DNA from: UBA11051 sp964390495
Lineage (GTDB): Bacteria > Armatimonadota > Zipacnadia > Zipacnadales > UBA11051
Assembly: GCA_964390495.1 (NCBI GenBank)
Contig: CAYMIN010000019.1
Location: forward strand, 1 to 64,000
Direction of reading: 5' to 3'
Length of the DNA stretch: 64,000 bases
This document shows positions 50,219-59,196 of this stretch, in pieces (within the stretch, counting starts at the first letter, position 1; the number at the start of each line of letters is the position of its first letter). The position numbers were made by a program, and so were the translations under genes. The notes under the pieces are model-generated. The model was not told the DNA's origin, searched no databases, and saw nothing but the letters and a program-made list of their open reading frames with translations.

Positions 50219-50797
50219 ATGCTGGACAAGGCCGCCAAACAGCAGGTCCTTGATGAGATAGCCGCGCAGGTGCGGAGCTGCACGCGCTGCCCGCTGCACC
50301 GCAGCCGCATCCAGGCCGTGGCCGGCGAAGGCAACCCGGATGCCGAGGTGATGTTCATCGGCGAAGCGCCCGGCCATTACGAGGACCAGCAGGGCCGGCC
50401 CTTTGTCGGCAATGCCGGCCAACTGCTCGACCGGCTCCTGCTGATGGCGAACTTGCGGCGCAGCGACGTATTCATCGGGAACATCCTCAAGTGCCGTCCC
50501 CCGAAGAATCGCGATCCGCAACCTGATGAGAGAGCCGCGTGTTCCGAGTACCTCGACGCGCAGATTGCCACGATTGAGCCGCGCGTGATCTGCTTACTGG
50601 GGCGCGTGCCGCTGCAGACGCTGCTGGACCCGGGCGGCTCGATTACGCGCCTCCACGGCCAGCCGCAGGAGAAAGACGGCGTGCTATGGGTGCCGCTGTT
50701 TCATCCGGCGGCGGCGCTGCACCGGGCCGACTACATGCCACAGCTCGAGACCGACATGAGCAACCTGAGGGGCATACTTGATAGTCGGCTCGACTAA
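50219..50797 (+). CDS. family 4 uracil-DNA glycosylase
   Basis: A 192-residue iron-sulfur uracil-DNA glycosylase that removes uracil from DNA. The first two cluster cysteines lie in SCTRCPLHRSR and the other two in ILKCRPPKNRDPQPDERAAC. The motif FIGEAPGHYEDQQGRPFVGNAGQLLD is the family 4 catalytic region, and VPLFHPAAALHR supplies the conserved HPAA loop that follows motif B. Length fits the compact family 4 enzymes of thermophiles and many bacteria. The ATG at 50219 is preceded by an in-frame GTG; either is possible. It follows dapA by 30 bases and is probably co-transcribed, although functionally unrelated. Confidence 0.93.
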   Translation: MLDKAAKQQVLDEIAAQVRSCTRCPLHRSRIQAVAGEGNPDAEVMFIGEAPGHYEDQQGRPFVGNAGQLLDRLLLMANLRRSDVFIGNILKCRPPKNRDPQPDERAACSEYLDAQIATIEPRVICLLGRVPLQTLLDPGGSITRLHGQPQEKDGVLWVPLFHPAAALHRADYMPQLETDMSNLRGILDSRLD

Positions 50798-50939
50798 CCC
50801 CAGGCCCGAATTGAAGAGTGCAAAAGACTTGCAGGTTAGCAGGAGAAAGCATCACGCCTGCGGAATGCTATACGCGAACAAATTGCATCGCAAGCAGTCT
50901 GGTATGCAACAAGCAGAGACAGAGAAAAGAGGGGCCATC

Positions 50940-53900
50940 GTGTGCTCACCACGGAAGTTGTCTGCTACTGTGGCTTTGTATGCGAGTCTTCTGACACTGT
51001 GCCTGCCTGGTCTAGTTGCCAGAGCAGCCACGCTCAACGTGCCTGCGGATTACGACACTATCCAGGACGCTATTGATGTTGCGAAGGCCGGGGATCATGT
51101 GGTCGTAGCCCCGGGAGAATACCTGGAGAATATCAATTTCATAGGCAAACCCATTACCGTTCGTAGCACCGCCCCGGCAGACCCGACTGTCGTCGCGGCA
51201 ACGGTCATTCACGGGAGCGGCGGATCCGCTGTAGTCGGTTTTGATTCGGGAGAGGGCCAAGCCTCCGTGCTCTCTGGTCTCACCATCACGCATGTTTATA
51301 CCGAAAACTACGGCTGCGGCATTCTCTGCTACGAGTCCAGCCCGACCATCAACAACAACATTATCACTGAGAACCAGGGCATAGGGGATGGCGGAGGCAT
51401 CTACTGCGCGGGATCTAGCCCCACCATCGCCAACAACATCATCAATGACAACATTGCCACTTCCGGAGATAGTGGCGGCGGCATATGCTGCGACTGGGAC
51501 TCTAGCCCGGAGATCATCAACAACCGCATTACCGGGAACCGGGCCGGTAACTATGGTGGCGGTATTTACTGCACACGGAACTCCAGCCCCCACATCAGCA
51601 ACAACGACATCAGTGGTAACTCCGCTAGCTGGGGCGGCGGCATCGCATGCGACTCCGCTAGCCCCACGATCAGCAACAACACCATCGATGGCAACTCCGC
51701 CCTGGCTGACTTTGACCAGTCCTACGGCGGCGGTATTCACTGCCGGGACAACTCGCGCCCCACCATCAGCAGCAACTCCATCAGTGGGAACTCCGCACGG
51801 TATGGCGGCGGTATCTCCTGCTTGTCTTGCAGCCCCACCATCAGCAACAACATTATCGAAAGGAACTCCGGGAAGGCCGTGCGCGCCGAGGCCTACTCCT
51901 ATGGGGGCGGCATATACTGCTCTTACTGTAACGCGGCTATCAGCAACAACACCATCAGTGGGAACTCGGCCAGTGAGGGTGGCGGGATCCGCAGCATCTC
52001 TTCGCAACCAACAATATGTAATTGCATCATCGCCTTCTCCGCTGAAGGTAGGGGCCTCTATGTTTCGGGGGCCGGTACCCCATTGGTCAGGCATTCCGAC
52101 CTCTATGGCAATATTGGCGGCGACTACGGGGGTATGCTAGATCTTACGGACACCGACGGGAACACCAAAGAGGACCCCCTCTTTGCGGACGCCGCCAAGG
52201 GCGACTATCACCTTAGGTCGCTGGGCGGCCGCTGGGACCCGAATACCGGGACCTGGGTGACGGACTCAGTGCATAGTCCCTGCATAGATGCAGGCGACCC
52301 GACCTCAGACTACACCGATGAGCCGGCTCCAAACGGCGGCCGGGTCAACATGGGAGCCTACGGAAACACGCAATGGGCGTCGAAGAGCTGGCACACGGTA
52401 ACTATCACCGACGGGCCAACCGGTGCCCCGAATCCAGTGGCATCCGGTGACGCTGTGGCCTGCAGTGTTACCGCAGAGGACAGCCTGGGACATGATCTGG
52501 CTTATACCTGGACTGCGACGGATAGCAACGGGAGTGCGGCTGGGAGGTTCGATGACTTCACCAAACAGAACCCAACGTGGACGGCTCCTAATACCAGTGA
52601 GGATATAGCGGAGTACACCATCGAGGTAACCGCGACCTGTAGTCAGGATGCCACGGTGACCAGCAGTGCCAAGTACACTCAGATGGTCCGCCGACAACAA
52701 GCTGTCGAGTTCGCAGATGAGAACCTGGAGGCGGCAGTCCGTGAGGCGATCAACAAGCCCACGGGCGACATCTATGAGGGCGACCTGCACGGCCTGATCC
52801 ATTTGAGCGCAGAGAATGCGGGTATCTCCGACCTTAGCGGTCTCGAGTACTGCACCGACTTGGAGAGAATAGAGCTGGACGGTAACCAAATAAGCGACCT
52901 GCAGCCGCTCGCGGGGCTGGGGAACCTGGTCGAGTTGAGCGTGCCAGACAACCAGATCAGCGATCTGCAGGCGTTGGCAGGACTGATAAACCTAGATGCC
53001 CTGTTTCTGAACAACAACCAAATCAGCGATGTCCAGCCGCTGGCAGGACTGACAAACCTAGAGTACCTGTTCCTGGCCAACAACCAGATTAGCGACCTGC
53101 AGCCGCTGGCAGGACTGACAAACCTAGAGTACCTGTGCCTGGACAACAACCAGATCAGCGATGTCCAGCCGCTGGCAGGACTGACAAATCTGCTAAGCTT
53201 GAACCTGTCGCACAACCAGATCAGCGGTGTACCGACCCTGGCAGGACTGGCAAACCTGATCTGGCTTAATCTAAGCTACAACCAGATCAGCGATCTGCAG
53301 GGCCTGGCAGGACTGGCAAACCTGATGTACCTGTATCTGCACAACAACCAGATCAGCGATCTGCAAGGTCTCGCAGGGCTGACAAACCTAGATACGCTGT
53401 TTCTGAGCAACAACCAGATCAGCCATCTGCAGGGCCTGGCAGGACTGGCAAACCTAGAGTGCCTGTATCTGGACAACAACCAGATCAGCGATCTGCAACT
53501 AGTCACCGGCCTGACAAAACTAAGGGCTATTAAACTAAGCCAGAACCAGATCAGCGATATCGGGCCTCTCGTAGCCAATACCGGACTCGGGATGCACGAC
53601 GGCGTCAAACTTGAGGAAAACTGGCTGGATCTGAGCGAGGGGTCGCAGGCCAGTGCTGATGTCCAAGCCTTACGCGCGCGGGGAGTTATCGTCTATTGCG
53701 ACAATCAACAAGCACCGCCGCCTGCAGCTCCCAGCAATCTAAACGCTCAGACTGTCAATGATGGTAATGATATAAAACTGACGTGGCAGGACAATTCGAG
53801 CAACGAGGATCAGTTCAAGGTCGAGCGGCGGCGCTGGGTGGTGGAGGGTGGCTGGTCGCAGTGGACGGCAGTGCACTCCACCGGCCCTAATGTCACTGAA

Positions 53901-55508
53901 TTCCTTGATGACGCTATCCCCGTCGGCTCCTCGTACCAGTACCGCGTCCAGGCGCTGAATAATGCCGGGGCCTCGGCCTGGACCGAATCCTGGGGCATCC
54001 GCTGTCAGGCGACACCCCTGTGGCCTGTCGGTCTCACCGCCCAGGAGGCCGCAGCCGGCGATCGCGTCGAATTGAGCTGGCGAGACAAGTCGGCGGTGGA
54101 GGAGGGCTTCGACCTCGAACGCCGCCAGCAGAATCCTGACGGGACCTGGCCCGAGAGCTGGACCGCGCTGGCCTCGCTGCCAGCTGATACCCAAGCCTAC
54201 AGCGATGACACCATTGCCGAAGAGGGCATGTATGAGTATCGCATCCGCGCCTACAATGCACTGGGGTCGTCGGAGTGGTCCCTGACTGCGGAGATGCCGT
54301 GGTCCGGCTCCGGCCTGCCGGCAGGACCCAGCGGTGTCAACGGGCACGCGGTCAATGACGGCACCGCGATTCTGGTGAGCTGGCAGGACCACTCCAGCAC
54401 CGAGACCGGCTTCAAGGTCCAGCGGCGGCGCTGGCTGATGACGGGCGGCTGGTCGGAGTGGACGACGGTACTGTGGACCGCCCCCAGCTTCCTTCGCTTT
54501 GTTGACGACAGCTTATCGGTCGGGTCGTCGTACCAGTATCGGGTGCGGGCGGTCAATGCGGCGGGTTTCTCGGCCTGGGCGGTATCCGGCGGCATCAGGT
54601 GCGAGCCGACCCCGCTGTGGCCCGACAACCTGCAGGCGGAGTTGGTCCACTCCGGCCAAGATGTCAAGCTGACCTGGACCGACAAGAGCTCCAAGGAAAA
54701 CAACTACAAGGTGCGGCGCCGCCAGCAGTTACTCGATGGCAGCTACTCCGACTGGACCACAATCGCCTGGTTAGCCGCCAACTCCACCGTTTACACCGAC
54801 AACCAGCTTCCCGCCGACGGCTGGTATGAATATCGGGTCTGGGCAGTGGCCGGAACCGGCGCTGCCTACGGCGGCCCGGTCGGGATCGCGCGGGAGAGTA
54901 CTGGGCCTCTGCCACCGATTGGCTTCAGCGGCCAGGTAGTGCATTCGGGCTGCGATGTAGCGCTGAGCTGGGTGGACCGCTCGGCCTCCGAGCTGTATCT
55001 CAAGGTCCAGCGGCGCGCGGAAGTCAGCGAGGGCATCTGGTCGGAGTGGACGACGGTGGTGTGGCTCGCGTCGAACCGCACGAGTTGGCTGGATGATGGA
55101 CTGCCGGGCGATGGGAATTACGAGTACCGAGCGCAGACGTTCAACGCGCAAGGCACTTCGGAGTGGTCGCAGGTGGCCCGGATAACTCGGGCGGCTGGGG
55201 CCGGAGGCGCTGCGGCGTTGAGTGTTGCCAGTCTGAATGTCACGCAGGTCAATGGTCAGTGCGCCTCGATTGTGTATAACCTGTCGGCAGCGGCGGATGT
55301 GAGTATCGAGGTGCGGAATATCGCGGGCCGGCTGGTGCGGGCGGTGCCCTGCGGCGAGGTCGCGGCGGGGATCAATACGGCGACCTGGAACCTGCGCAAC
55401 AGCACGGGGGCCTTGGTGCCATCGGGGAGGTACTTGTGCACACTGACAGCCCGTTGCGCCGACGGCACCCAAGCCAGTACCCTCCGCACCCTTACCGTCC
55501 AGCGCTAG
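50940..55508 (+). CDS. giant mosaic secreted protein: beta-helix, LRR, FN3, FlgD-like tail
   Basis: A 1,522-residue exported protein. I prefer the GTG at 50940 (AGAGGGG six bases upstream), which starts a compact signal peptide (RKLSATVALYASLLTLCLPG); an ATG at 50904 lacks a ribosome-binding site. Order: a right-handed beta-helix (about 30-385) with many SPTISNNIIxxNSA..GGGIYC coils; an Ig/PKD-like domain (about 485-585); eleven internalin-like 22-residue leucine-rich repeats (NNQISDLQPLAGLTNLEYL, about 630-880); five FN3-like repeats of about 98 residues (NGHAVNDGTAILVSWQDHSS ...); and a C-terminal FlgD-like Ig domain (ISVEVRNIAGRLVR). Such a tail is often found on surface or secreted proteins. 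It is likely an adhesin or polysaccharide-binding surface protein. A strong terminator follows at 55541. Confidence 0.82.
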   Translation: MCSPRKLSATVALYASLLTLCLPGLVARAATLNVPADYDTIQDAIDVAKAGDHVVVAPGEYLENINFIGKPITVRSTAPADPTVVAATVIHGSGGSAVVGFDSGEGQASVLSGLTITHVYTENYGCGILCYESSPTINNNIITENQGIGDGGGIYCAGSSPTIANNIINDNIATSGDSGGGICCDWDSSPEIINNRITGNRAGNYGGGIYCTRNSSPHISNNDISGNSASWGGGIACDSASPTISNNTIDGNSALADFDQSYGGGIHCRDNSRPTISSNSISGNSARYGGGISCLSCSPTISNNIIERNSGKAVRAEAYSYGGGIYCSYCNAAISNNTISGNSASEGGGIRSISSQPTICNCIIAFSAEGRGLYVSGAGTPLVRHSDLYGNIGGDYGGMLDLTDTDGNTKEDPLFADAAKGDYHLRSLGGRWDPNTGTWVTDSVHSPCIDAGDPTSDYTDEPAPNGGRVNMGAYGNTQWASKSWHTVTITDGPTGAPNPVASGDAVACSVTAEDSLGHDLAYTWTATDSNGSAAGRFDDFTKQNPTWTAPNTSEDIAEYTIEVTATCSQDATVTSSAKYTQMVRRQQAVEFADENLEAAVREAINKPTGDIYEGDLHGLIHLSAENAGISDLSGLEYCTDLERIELDGNQISDLQPLAGLGNLVELSVPDNQISDLQALAGLINLDALFLNNNQISDVQPLAGLTNLEYLFLANNQISDLQPLAGLTNLEYLCLDNNQISDVQPLAGLTNLLSLNLSHNQISGVPTLAGLANLIWLNLSYNQISDLQGLAGLANLMYLYLHNNQISDLQGLAGLTNLDTLFLSNNQISHLQGLAGLANLECLYLDNNQISDLQLVTGLTKLRAIKLSQNQISDIGPLVANTGLGMHDGVKLEENWLDLSEGSQASADVQALRARGVIVYCDNQQAPPPAAPSNLNAQTVNDGNDIKLTWQDNSSNEDQFKVERRRWVVEGGWSQWTAVHSTGPNVTEFLDDAIPVGSSYQYRVQALNNAGASAWTESWGIRCQATPLWPVGLTAQEAAAGDRVELSWRDKSAVEEGFDLERRQQNPDGTWPESWTALASLPADTQAYSDDTIAEEGMYEYRIRAYNALGSSEWSLTAEMPWSGSGLPAGPSGVNGHAVNDGTAILVSWQDHSSTETGFKVQRRRWLMTGGWSEWTTVLWTAPSFLRFVDDSLSVGSSYQYRVRAVNAAGFSAWAVSGGIRCEPTPLWPDNLQAELVHSGQDVKLTWTDKSSKENNYKVRRRQQLLDGSYSDWTTIAWLAANSTVYTDNQLPADGWYEYRVWAVAGTGAAYGGPVGIARESTGPLPPIGFSGQVVHSGCDVALSWVDRSASELYLKVQRRAEVSEGIWSEWTTVVWLASNRTSWLDDGLPGDGNYEYRAQTFNAQGTSEWSQVARITRAAGAGGAAALSVASLNVTQVNGQCASIVYNLSAAADVSIEVRNIAGRLVRAVPCGEVAAGINTATWNLRNSTGALVPSGRYLCTLTARCADGTQASTLRTLTVQR
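52845..53580 (+). repeat. coding tandem repeat, 66-bp LRR units
   Basis: Eleven units of 66 bp under the leucine-rich repeats, with recurrent aacaaccagatcagcgatct. High base identity among units suggests recent expansion or gene conversion within the gene. Confidence 0.8.
53728..55185 (+). repeat. coding repeat, five FN3-like units of about 294 bp
   Basis: Units begin near 53728, 54022, 54316, 54622 and 54910, each encoding a VNDGxDIxLSWxDxSS strand pair and a WSEWTTVxW strand. Confidence 0.7.
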
Positions 55509-55540
55509 ACAAGGCCCGCAGTTCAGGATAGGGTCATAGT

Positions 55541-55576
55541 CAAAAGCCCGTGGTCATACCAGCCACGGGCTTTCCA
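55541..55576 (+). terminator. terminator of the mosaic protein gene
   Basis: A perfect 11-bp stem AAAGCCCGTGG/CCACGGGCTTT with a 9-base loop, 34 bases after the stop. The T tract is short. Confidence 0.7.
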
Positions 55577-55681
55577 GTTAGACGCGAGCAACGCGAAGGT
55601 AAGCTAGCGAAGCGTAGAGAACGTATAGACATCGGCAATACGCTCTGACACGACGTTGTGTTGAAGCTCGGGTGAGGCGCA

Positions 55682-57232
55682 ATGCTGTGCAGGCATACGC
55701 CGCTATCACTATTGGTGGGAGTGCCGATTGTGTGCACAAGTCCTGGTGGTGCCAATTCTGTCGGCACCCAGGTGAGCCAGATCGTTGCCTACCAAGCGGT
55801 CAACTTCAGACCTGTCACACTCGACCCGAGCCAGGCCGATAGCTTCGACCTGGTCACCGCGGGGGATCTTGAGAGGACGCCTCGTGACTATGCCAAAGTC
55901 GCGGCCACGGTCAAGACCGAGGGCATCGCCCGCGCCGCGCTGGTGGCGGTGGATATACTGGATCGGGAGTACCAGGGCGAGGTCGTCAGGCTGCCACGTG
56001 GCGAGGAGACGGAGATCGCGCTGGACTTGGGGCAGGTCGGGCGGCCCCTGGCGATGCTGCGGGCGGTGCGGCTCCATGTCCAGGGCCAAGCCGTGCAGGT
56101 GCTGAAGGTCCGTATCTACTGCGCGGCTGAGAAGCTGCCGGAGGCGGAGGCGACAGTACAAGGGCCGCTCGATGAAACCTCAATACAGGCGGCGCTGGAC
56201 TCGCTCGGAGAAAACGGCGGAGTGGTCTATATCCCGGGCGGGACCTACACCATCAATAACCCGATCGTGGTCCCCGCCAGTAATATCAGCATCTACGGCG
56301 AGGGGCGGGATACGCTGCTGCAGGGCACCTGGACCGGAGCCAAGGAGCTGATCGTCGCCGAAGACAAAGAGAACCTGCGCCTGAGCCGCCTGCACCTGCG
56401 GAGCCTGTCGCTGGAGGAATGTCGCAGCCATGAGGCCTTCGCCTCGCAGTCGCCGGAGCAGCGGCACGCCTCTTCGGTGCTCAAGACCGGCATCGAGCTA
56501 CGCGACTGCAACCAGGCACGGGTGGACCACTGTGAGGTTGAGCTTTTCGGCAATGTGGGTATCATGTTTGAGGGCGGCACCGACAATCTGGTGGACCACT
56601 GCTTCGTGCACGGCTATTTCCCGTATGGTGCCGGCTACGGCATCGGCGCGCGCGGCACCAAGGAGATCTACATCGAGGACAACAACGTCGAGAACCACCG
56701 GCACAGCATCACTACCTATAAGGGCTGCGAGAGGTCGTTCGAACGCTTCAATCGCCTGGTCAAGGACCCCTACGTGGTGCCCGATTGGTACCACGACGCC
56801 AAGTCCATAACCTATCTATCGAGCTACCCGATCAACGCCCATCCCGGCTGCGGGTGGGTGTGCGCGCATGATAACTACATCGCCATGACCACGGGCCTGA
56901 TGTGGTCCGCCGGCGAGATGCGGGGCAACTCGGGCTGGATATACCGCAATCTTATCAAAGCCACTACCCTCGCCATCATGTGCCGGGCTGGCTGCAGCGA
57001 CGTCTGGACGTGGGATAACCAATTCATCGCCGCAACTCAGAAGTACGGCTCCAGTGCCGAGAGCGGCATCCATTTCGGCGAAAAGCCTCCGGATTTCGTG
57101 GAGACTCCCTATCCGTACAAGCTCAACCGCATGGCCTGGTGGCCCGGGGCCAAAGGCGAATATGTGGACACAGTCAAGCCCGAGTATCAATTCGCCGGGC
57201 CGGAGAAGCAAGTGCTGAGGGCTGCGCAGTAG
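55682..57232 (+). CDS. pectate-lyase-fold (parallel beta-helix) secreted protein, paralogue 1
   Basis: A 516-residue exported protein, first of three tandem paralogues. A hydrophobic N-terminus (LSLLVGVPIVCTSPGG) precedes a roughly 100-residue N-terminal beta domain with VNFRPVTLDPSQADSFDLVTAGDLERTPRDYAKVAATVKTEG, shared by all three. From about residue 160 the chain becomes a Pectate_lyase_3-like right-handed beta-helix: DETSIQAALDSLGENGGVVYIPGGTYTINNPIVVP, then coils with VDHCEVELFGNVGIMFEGGTDNLVDHCFVHGYF. A conserved tail reads YPYKLNRMAWWPGA. No recognisable lyase catalytic triad was identified. GGTGAGG precedes the ATG at 55682. It may bind or cleave plant or microbial polysaccharide; unproven. 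Confidence 0.82.
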   Translation: MLCRHTPLSLLVGVPIVCTSPGGANSVGTQVSQIVAYQAVNFRPVTLDPSQADSFDLVTAGDLERTPRDYAKVAATVKTEGIARAALVAVDILDREYQGEVVRLPRGEETEIALDLGQVGRPLAMLRAVRLHVQGQAVQVLKVRIYCAAEKLPEAEATVQGPLDETSIQAALDSLGENGGVVYIPGGTYTINNPIVVPASNISIYGEGRDTLLQGTWTGAKELIVAEDKENLRLSRLHLRSLSLEECRSHEAFASQSPEQRHASSVLKTGIELRDCNQARVDHCEVELFGNVGIMFEGGTDNLVDHCFVHGYFPYGAGYGIGARGTKEIYIEDNNVENHRHSITTYKGCERSFERFNRLVKDPYVVPDWYHDAKSITYLSSYPINAHPGCGWVCAHDNYIAMTTGLMWSAGEMRGNSGWIYRNLIKATTLAIMCRAGCSDVWTWDNQFIAATQKYGSSAESGIHFGEKPPDFVETPYPYKLNRMAWWPGAKGEYVDTVKPEYQFAGPEKQVLRAAQ

Positions 57233-57291
57233 CAAGCGGGCGGCGTCGGGCAGCATGCCCGGCCTACGCGTTCGTGAGCAGTTGGCGCTTA

Positions 57292-57322
57292 TGGGGGACA
57301 GTCCCTGAAGGGACAGTCCCCG
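57292..57322. repeat. dispersed repeat family C, copy 2
   Basis: tgggggacagtccctgaagg followed by gacagtcccc; a dyad of gggacagtccc units, related to 46816-46848. Confidence 0.65.
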
Positions 57323-57409
57323 GATAGAGCGCGCTTTAGAAACGACCAGCGTGAGGCCGCCCGAGGTACGCGATACTAAGAGAGCGCTGTAGCGAAAGAG
57401 GTAGCTGCT

Positions 57410-58981
57410 ATGGTGATGCGAACCGAGATGCTCGTACTGATTGCCCTCTCAGTCGTGGTGCTGATGTGTGCTCAGAGCTGCAGAGCTGCCGAGCCGGCTC
57501 CGGCTGCGGCGGTTGTGGTCGAATACGAACCCACCGAGTTCGCACCGCTGGAGCTGAGGCCGTATCAGAAACAGGGCTTCAATCTGCTGCCACCAGGCGA
57601 GCTGGAAAGAACCCCGCGCGACTATCTGAAGGTCACGGCCACCGTCAAGGCAACCGGCGACTGCTCGGTGGAGTTGGTCCTGGTGGATATCCTCAACCGG
57701 GAATACCGCAGCCCGGTAGTGCAGCCGACAGCCGGGCAGGAGACCCCAATCAGCATAGATATGGAGCAGGCCGGCCGTCCGATCTCGATGCTGCGGACCG
57801 TGCGGCTCTACGCGGAGGGCAGGCCGGTGGAGGTCCTGGCGCTGAGGACATACTGTGCAGTCGAGAAGCTGCCGGAGCCGGAGGTCACGGTTCAAGGCCC
57901 AATGGACGATAGCTCAATTCAGGCAGCGCTGAACGCCCTGGGCGAAGACGGCGGTGTGGTGTATATTCCAGCCGGCGAGTACGTCATCAACAATCAGGTG
58001 GTCATCCCCGCCGACAATATCACCATCTACGGCGAGGGGCGCGAGACCATCATCCAGGGCACCTGGCCGGATGCCAAGGGCCTGTTTCTGGCGCAGAATC
58101 GCACCAACCTGCGCTTCACGCGGCTGAAGTTCCGCAGCCTGCCGATTACCAATTTCCGGGGCTATAGCAACGAGCGCTATGTTGAGAAGCCGGAGGACAT
58201 TGGGAAACCTTCAGTAACCAGTCGGGGAATCGAGCTGCACTCCTGTACCAACACACGGGTGGACCACTGCGAGGTCGCATTTTTCGGCCACGCCGGTATC
58301 ATCCACTACGGCGGCAGCGACAACCTGGTGGACCACTGCTTTTTGGACGCCAACTTCCGCTACGGCCTTGGCTACGGCGTGGCAACGCCCGGCACCACCA
58401 AGCTTTATATCGAAGATAACAACTTCGAAAACCATCGCCATGGGATCGCCGGCAATGCCGGCGGCGCCTCCTATATCGCGCGGTTCAACCGGCTGATCAA
58501 AGACGCCGCCGTGCTGGAGCAGTGGAACCAAAGCCCCAAGTGCATCAACCAACTGCGGGCTCACGAGATTGATGCCCACGCCAAATGCGGCTGGATCTAT
58601 GCCCATGACAACTATGTGGCGATGTACGACGCGGTGATGGGAGCAGGGGCAATGATGCGCGGCAATCAGGGATGGCTCTATCGCAACGTCTTCGTGAGCT
58701 GCTCGCCTGGGATCATGTGCATAGGCGACAGTGACGATGTGTGGACGTGGGAGAATACCTCCGATAGGCCGGATACCCTCTATCTCAACCGTGCCTCTGG
58801 TACCATTCATTTCGACGAGAAGCCGCCGAACTTTGCCGAATTCCCGTATCCCTATGACCTGAACCGATTGGGCTGGTGGCCCGGAGCTGAAGAGGGCAGC
58901 GCGCACCTAGTCAAGGCCGCAAGCCAGTTCGCCGGGCCTGCTGAGCCGCAGGTACTGCGGATGGTGGACGCCCAGGAGTGA
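57410..58981 (+). CDS. pectate-lyase-fold secreted protein, paralogue 2
   Basis: A 523-residue exported protein. The signal peptide is MLVLIALSVVVLMCAQSCRA; an ATG two codons in (57416) is an alternative start, and the sequence around the ATG (gcgaaagaggtagctgctatg) is nearly repeated before paralogue 3. The N-terminal domain (EYEPTEFAPLELRPYQKQGF) and the beta-helix (DDSSIQAALNALGEDGGVVYIPAGEYVINNQVVIP) match paralogue 3 very closely and paralogue 1 less so. Conserved coils include VDHCEVAFFGHAGIIHYGG and NNFENHRHGIAG, and the tail is YPYDLNRLGWWPGA. Part of a tandem triplication; function unknown beyond a polysaccharide-binding or lyase-like fold. Confidence 0.82.
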   Translation: MVMRTEMLVLIALSVVVLMCAQSCRAAEPAPAAAVVVEYEPTEFAPLELRPYQKQGFNLLPPGELERTPRDYLKVTATVKATGDCSVELVLVDILNREYRSPVVQPTAGQETPISIDMEQAGRPISMLRTVRLYAEGRPVEVLALRTYCAVEKLPEPEVTVQGPMDDSSIQAALNALGEDGGVVYIPAGEYVINNQVVIPADNITIYGEGRETIIQGTWPDAKGLFLAQNRTNLRFTRLKFRSLPITNFRGYSNERYVEKPEDIGKPSVTSRGIELHSCTNTRVDHCEVAFFGHAGIIHYGGSDNLVDHCFLDANFRYGLGYGVATPGTTKLYIEDNNFENHRHGIAGNAGGASYIARFNRLIKDAAVLEQWNQSPKCINQLRAHEIDAHAKCGWIYAHDNYVAMYDAVMGAGAMMRGNQGWLYRNVFVSCSPGIMCIGDSDDVWTWENTSDRPDTLYLNRASGTIHFDEKPPNFAEFPYPYDLNRLGWWPGAEEGSAHLVKAASQFAGPAEPQVLRMVDAQE

Positions 58982-58983
58982 AA

Positions 58984-59012
58984 TGGCAGCGGGTTGGAAG
59001 CCCGAGCTACGC
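58984..59012 (+). repeat. dispersed repeat family A, short relative
   Basis: gcagcgggttggaagcccga followed by gctacgcga. Confidence 0.4.
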
Positions 59013-59068
59013 GATGAAGGCACCCTCACCCCCCGGCCCCTCTCCCGCAGGGAGAGGGGAGCGAGGCA

Positions 59069-59105
59069 ACGGCAGAGTCGGGCTGGAAGCCCGACCCACG
59101 GGATG
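59069..59105 (+). repeat. dispersed repeat family A, copy 4
   Basis: caacggcagagtcgggctgg followed by aagcccgacccacggga, between paralogues 2 and 3. Confidence 0.6.
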
Positions 59106-59138
59106 ATTGTTGAGTATTGGCACAACCTGCATAACTAT

Positions 59139-59162
59139 AGTGGAAGCCCGAGCTACGCGGTA
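59139..59162 (+). repeat. dispersed repeat family A, short relative
   Basis: agtggaagcccgagctacgcgg, just before paralogue 3. Confidence 0.4.
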
Positions 59163-59196
59163 GTAAGGGAATCGTGCAGCGAAAGGGGTAGTTGCT

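Noticed and set aside
51012..52094. A 360-residue minus-strand open frame in the beta-helix region
   Set aside because: Antisense to an in-frame secreted protein with signal peptide and repeated coils; the frame is an effect of repeat composition.
52845..53580. Regularly spaced near-identical 66-bp units resembling a CRISPR or minisatellite array
   Set aside because: The units keep one reading frame and encode leucine-rich repeats; there are no unique spacers and no cas genes.
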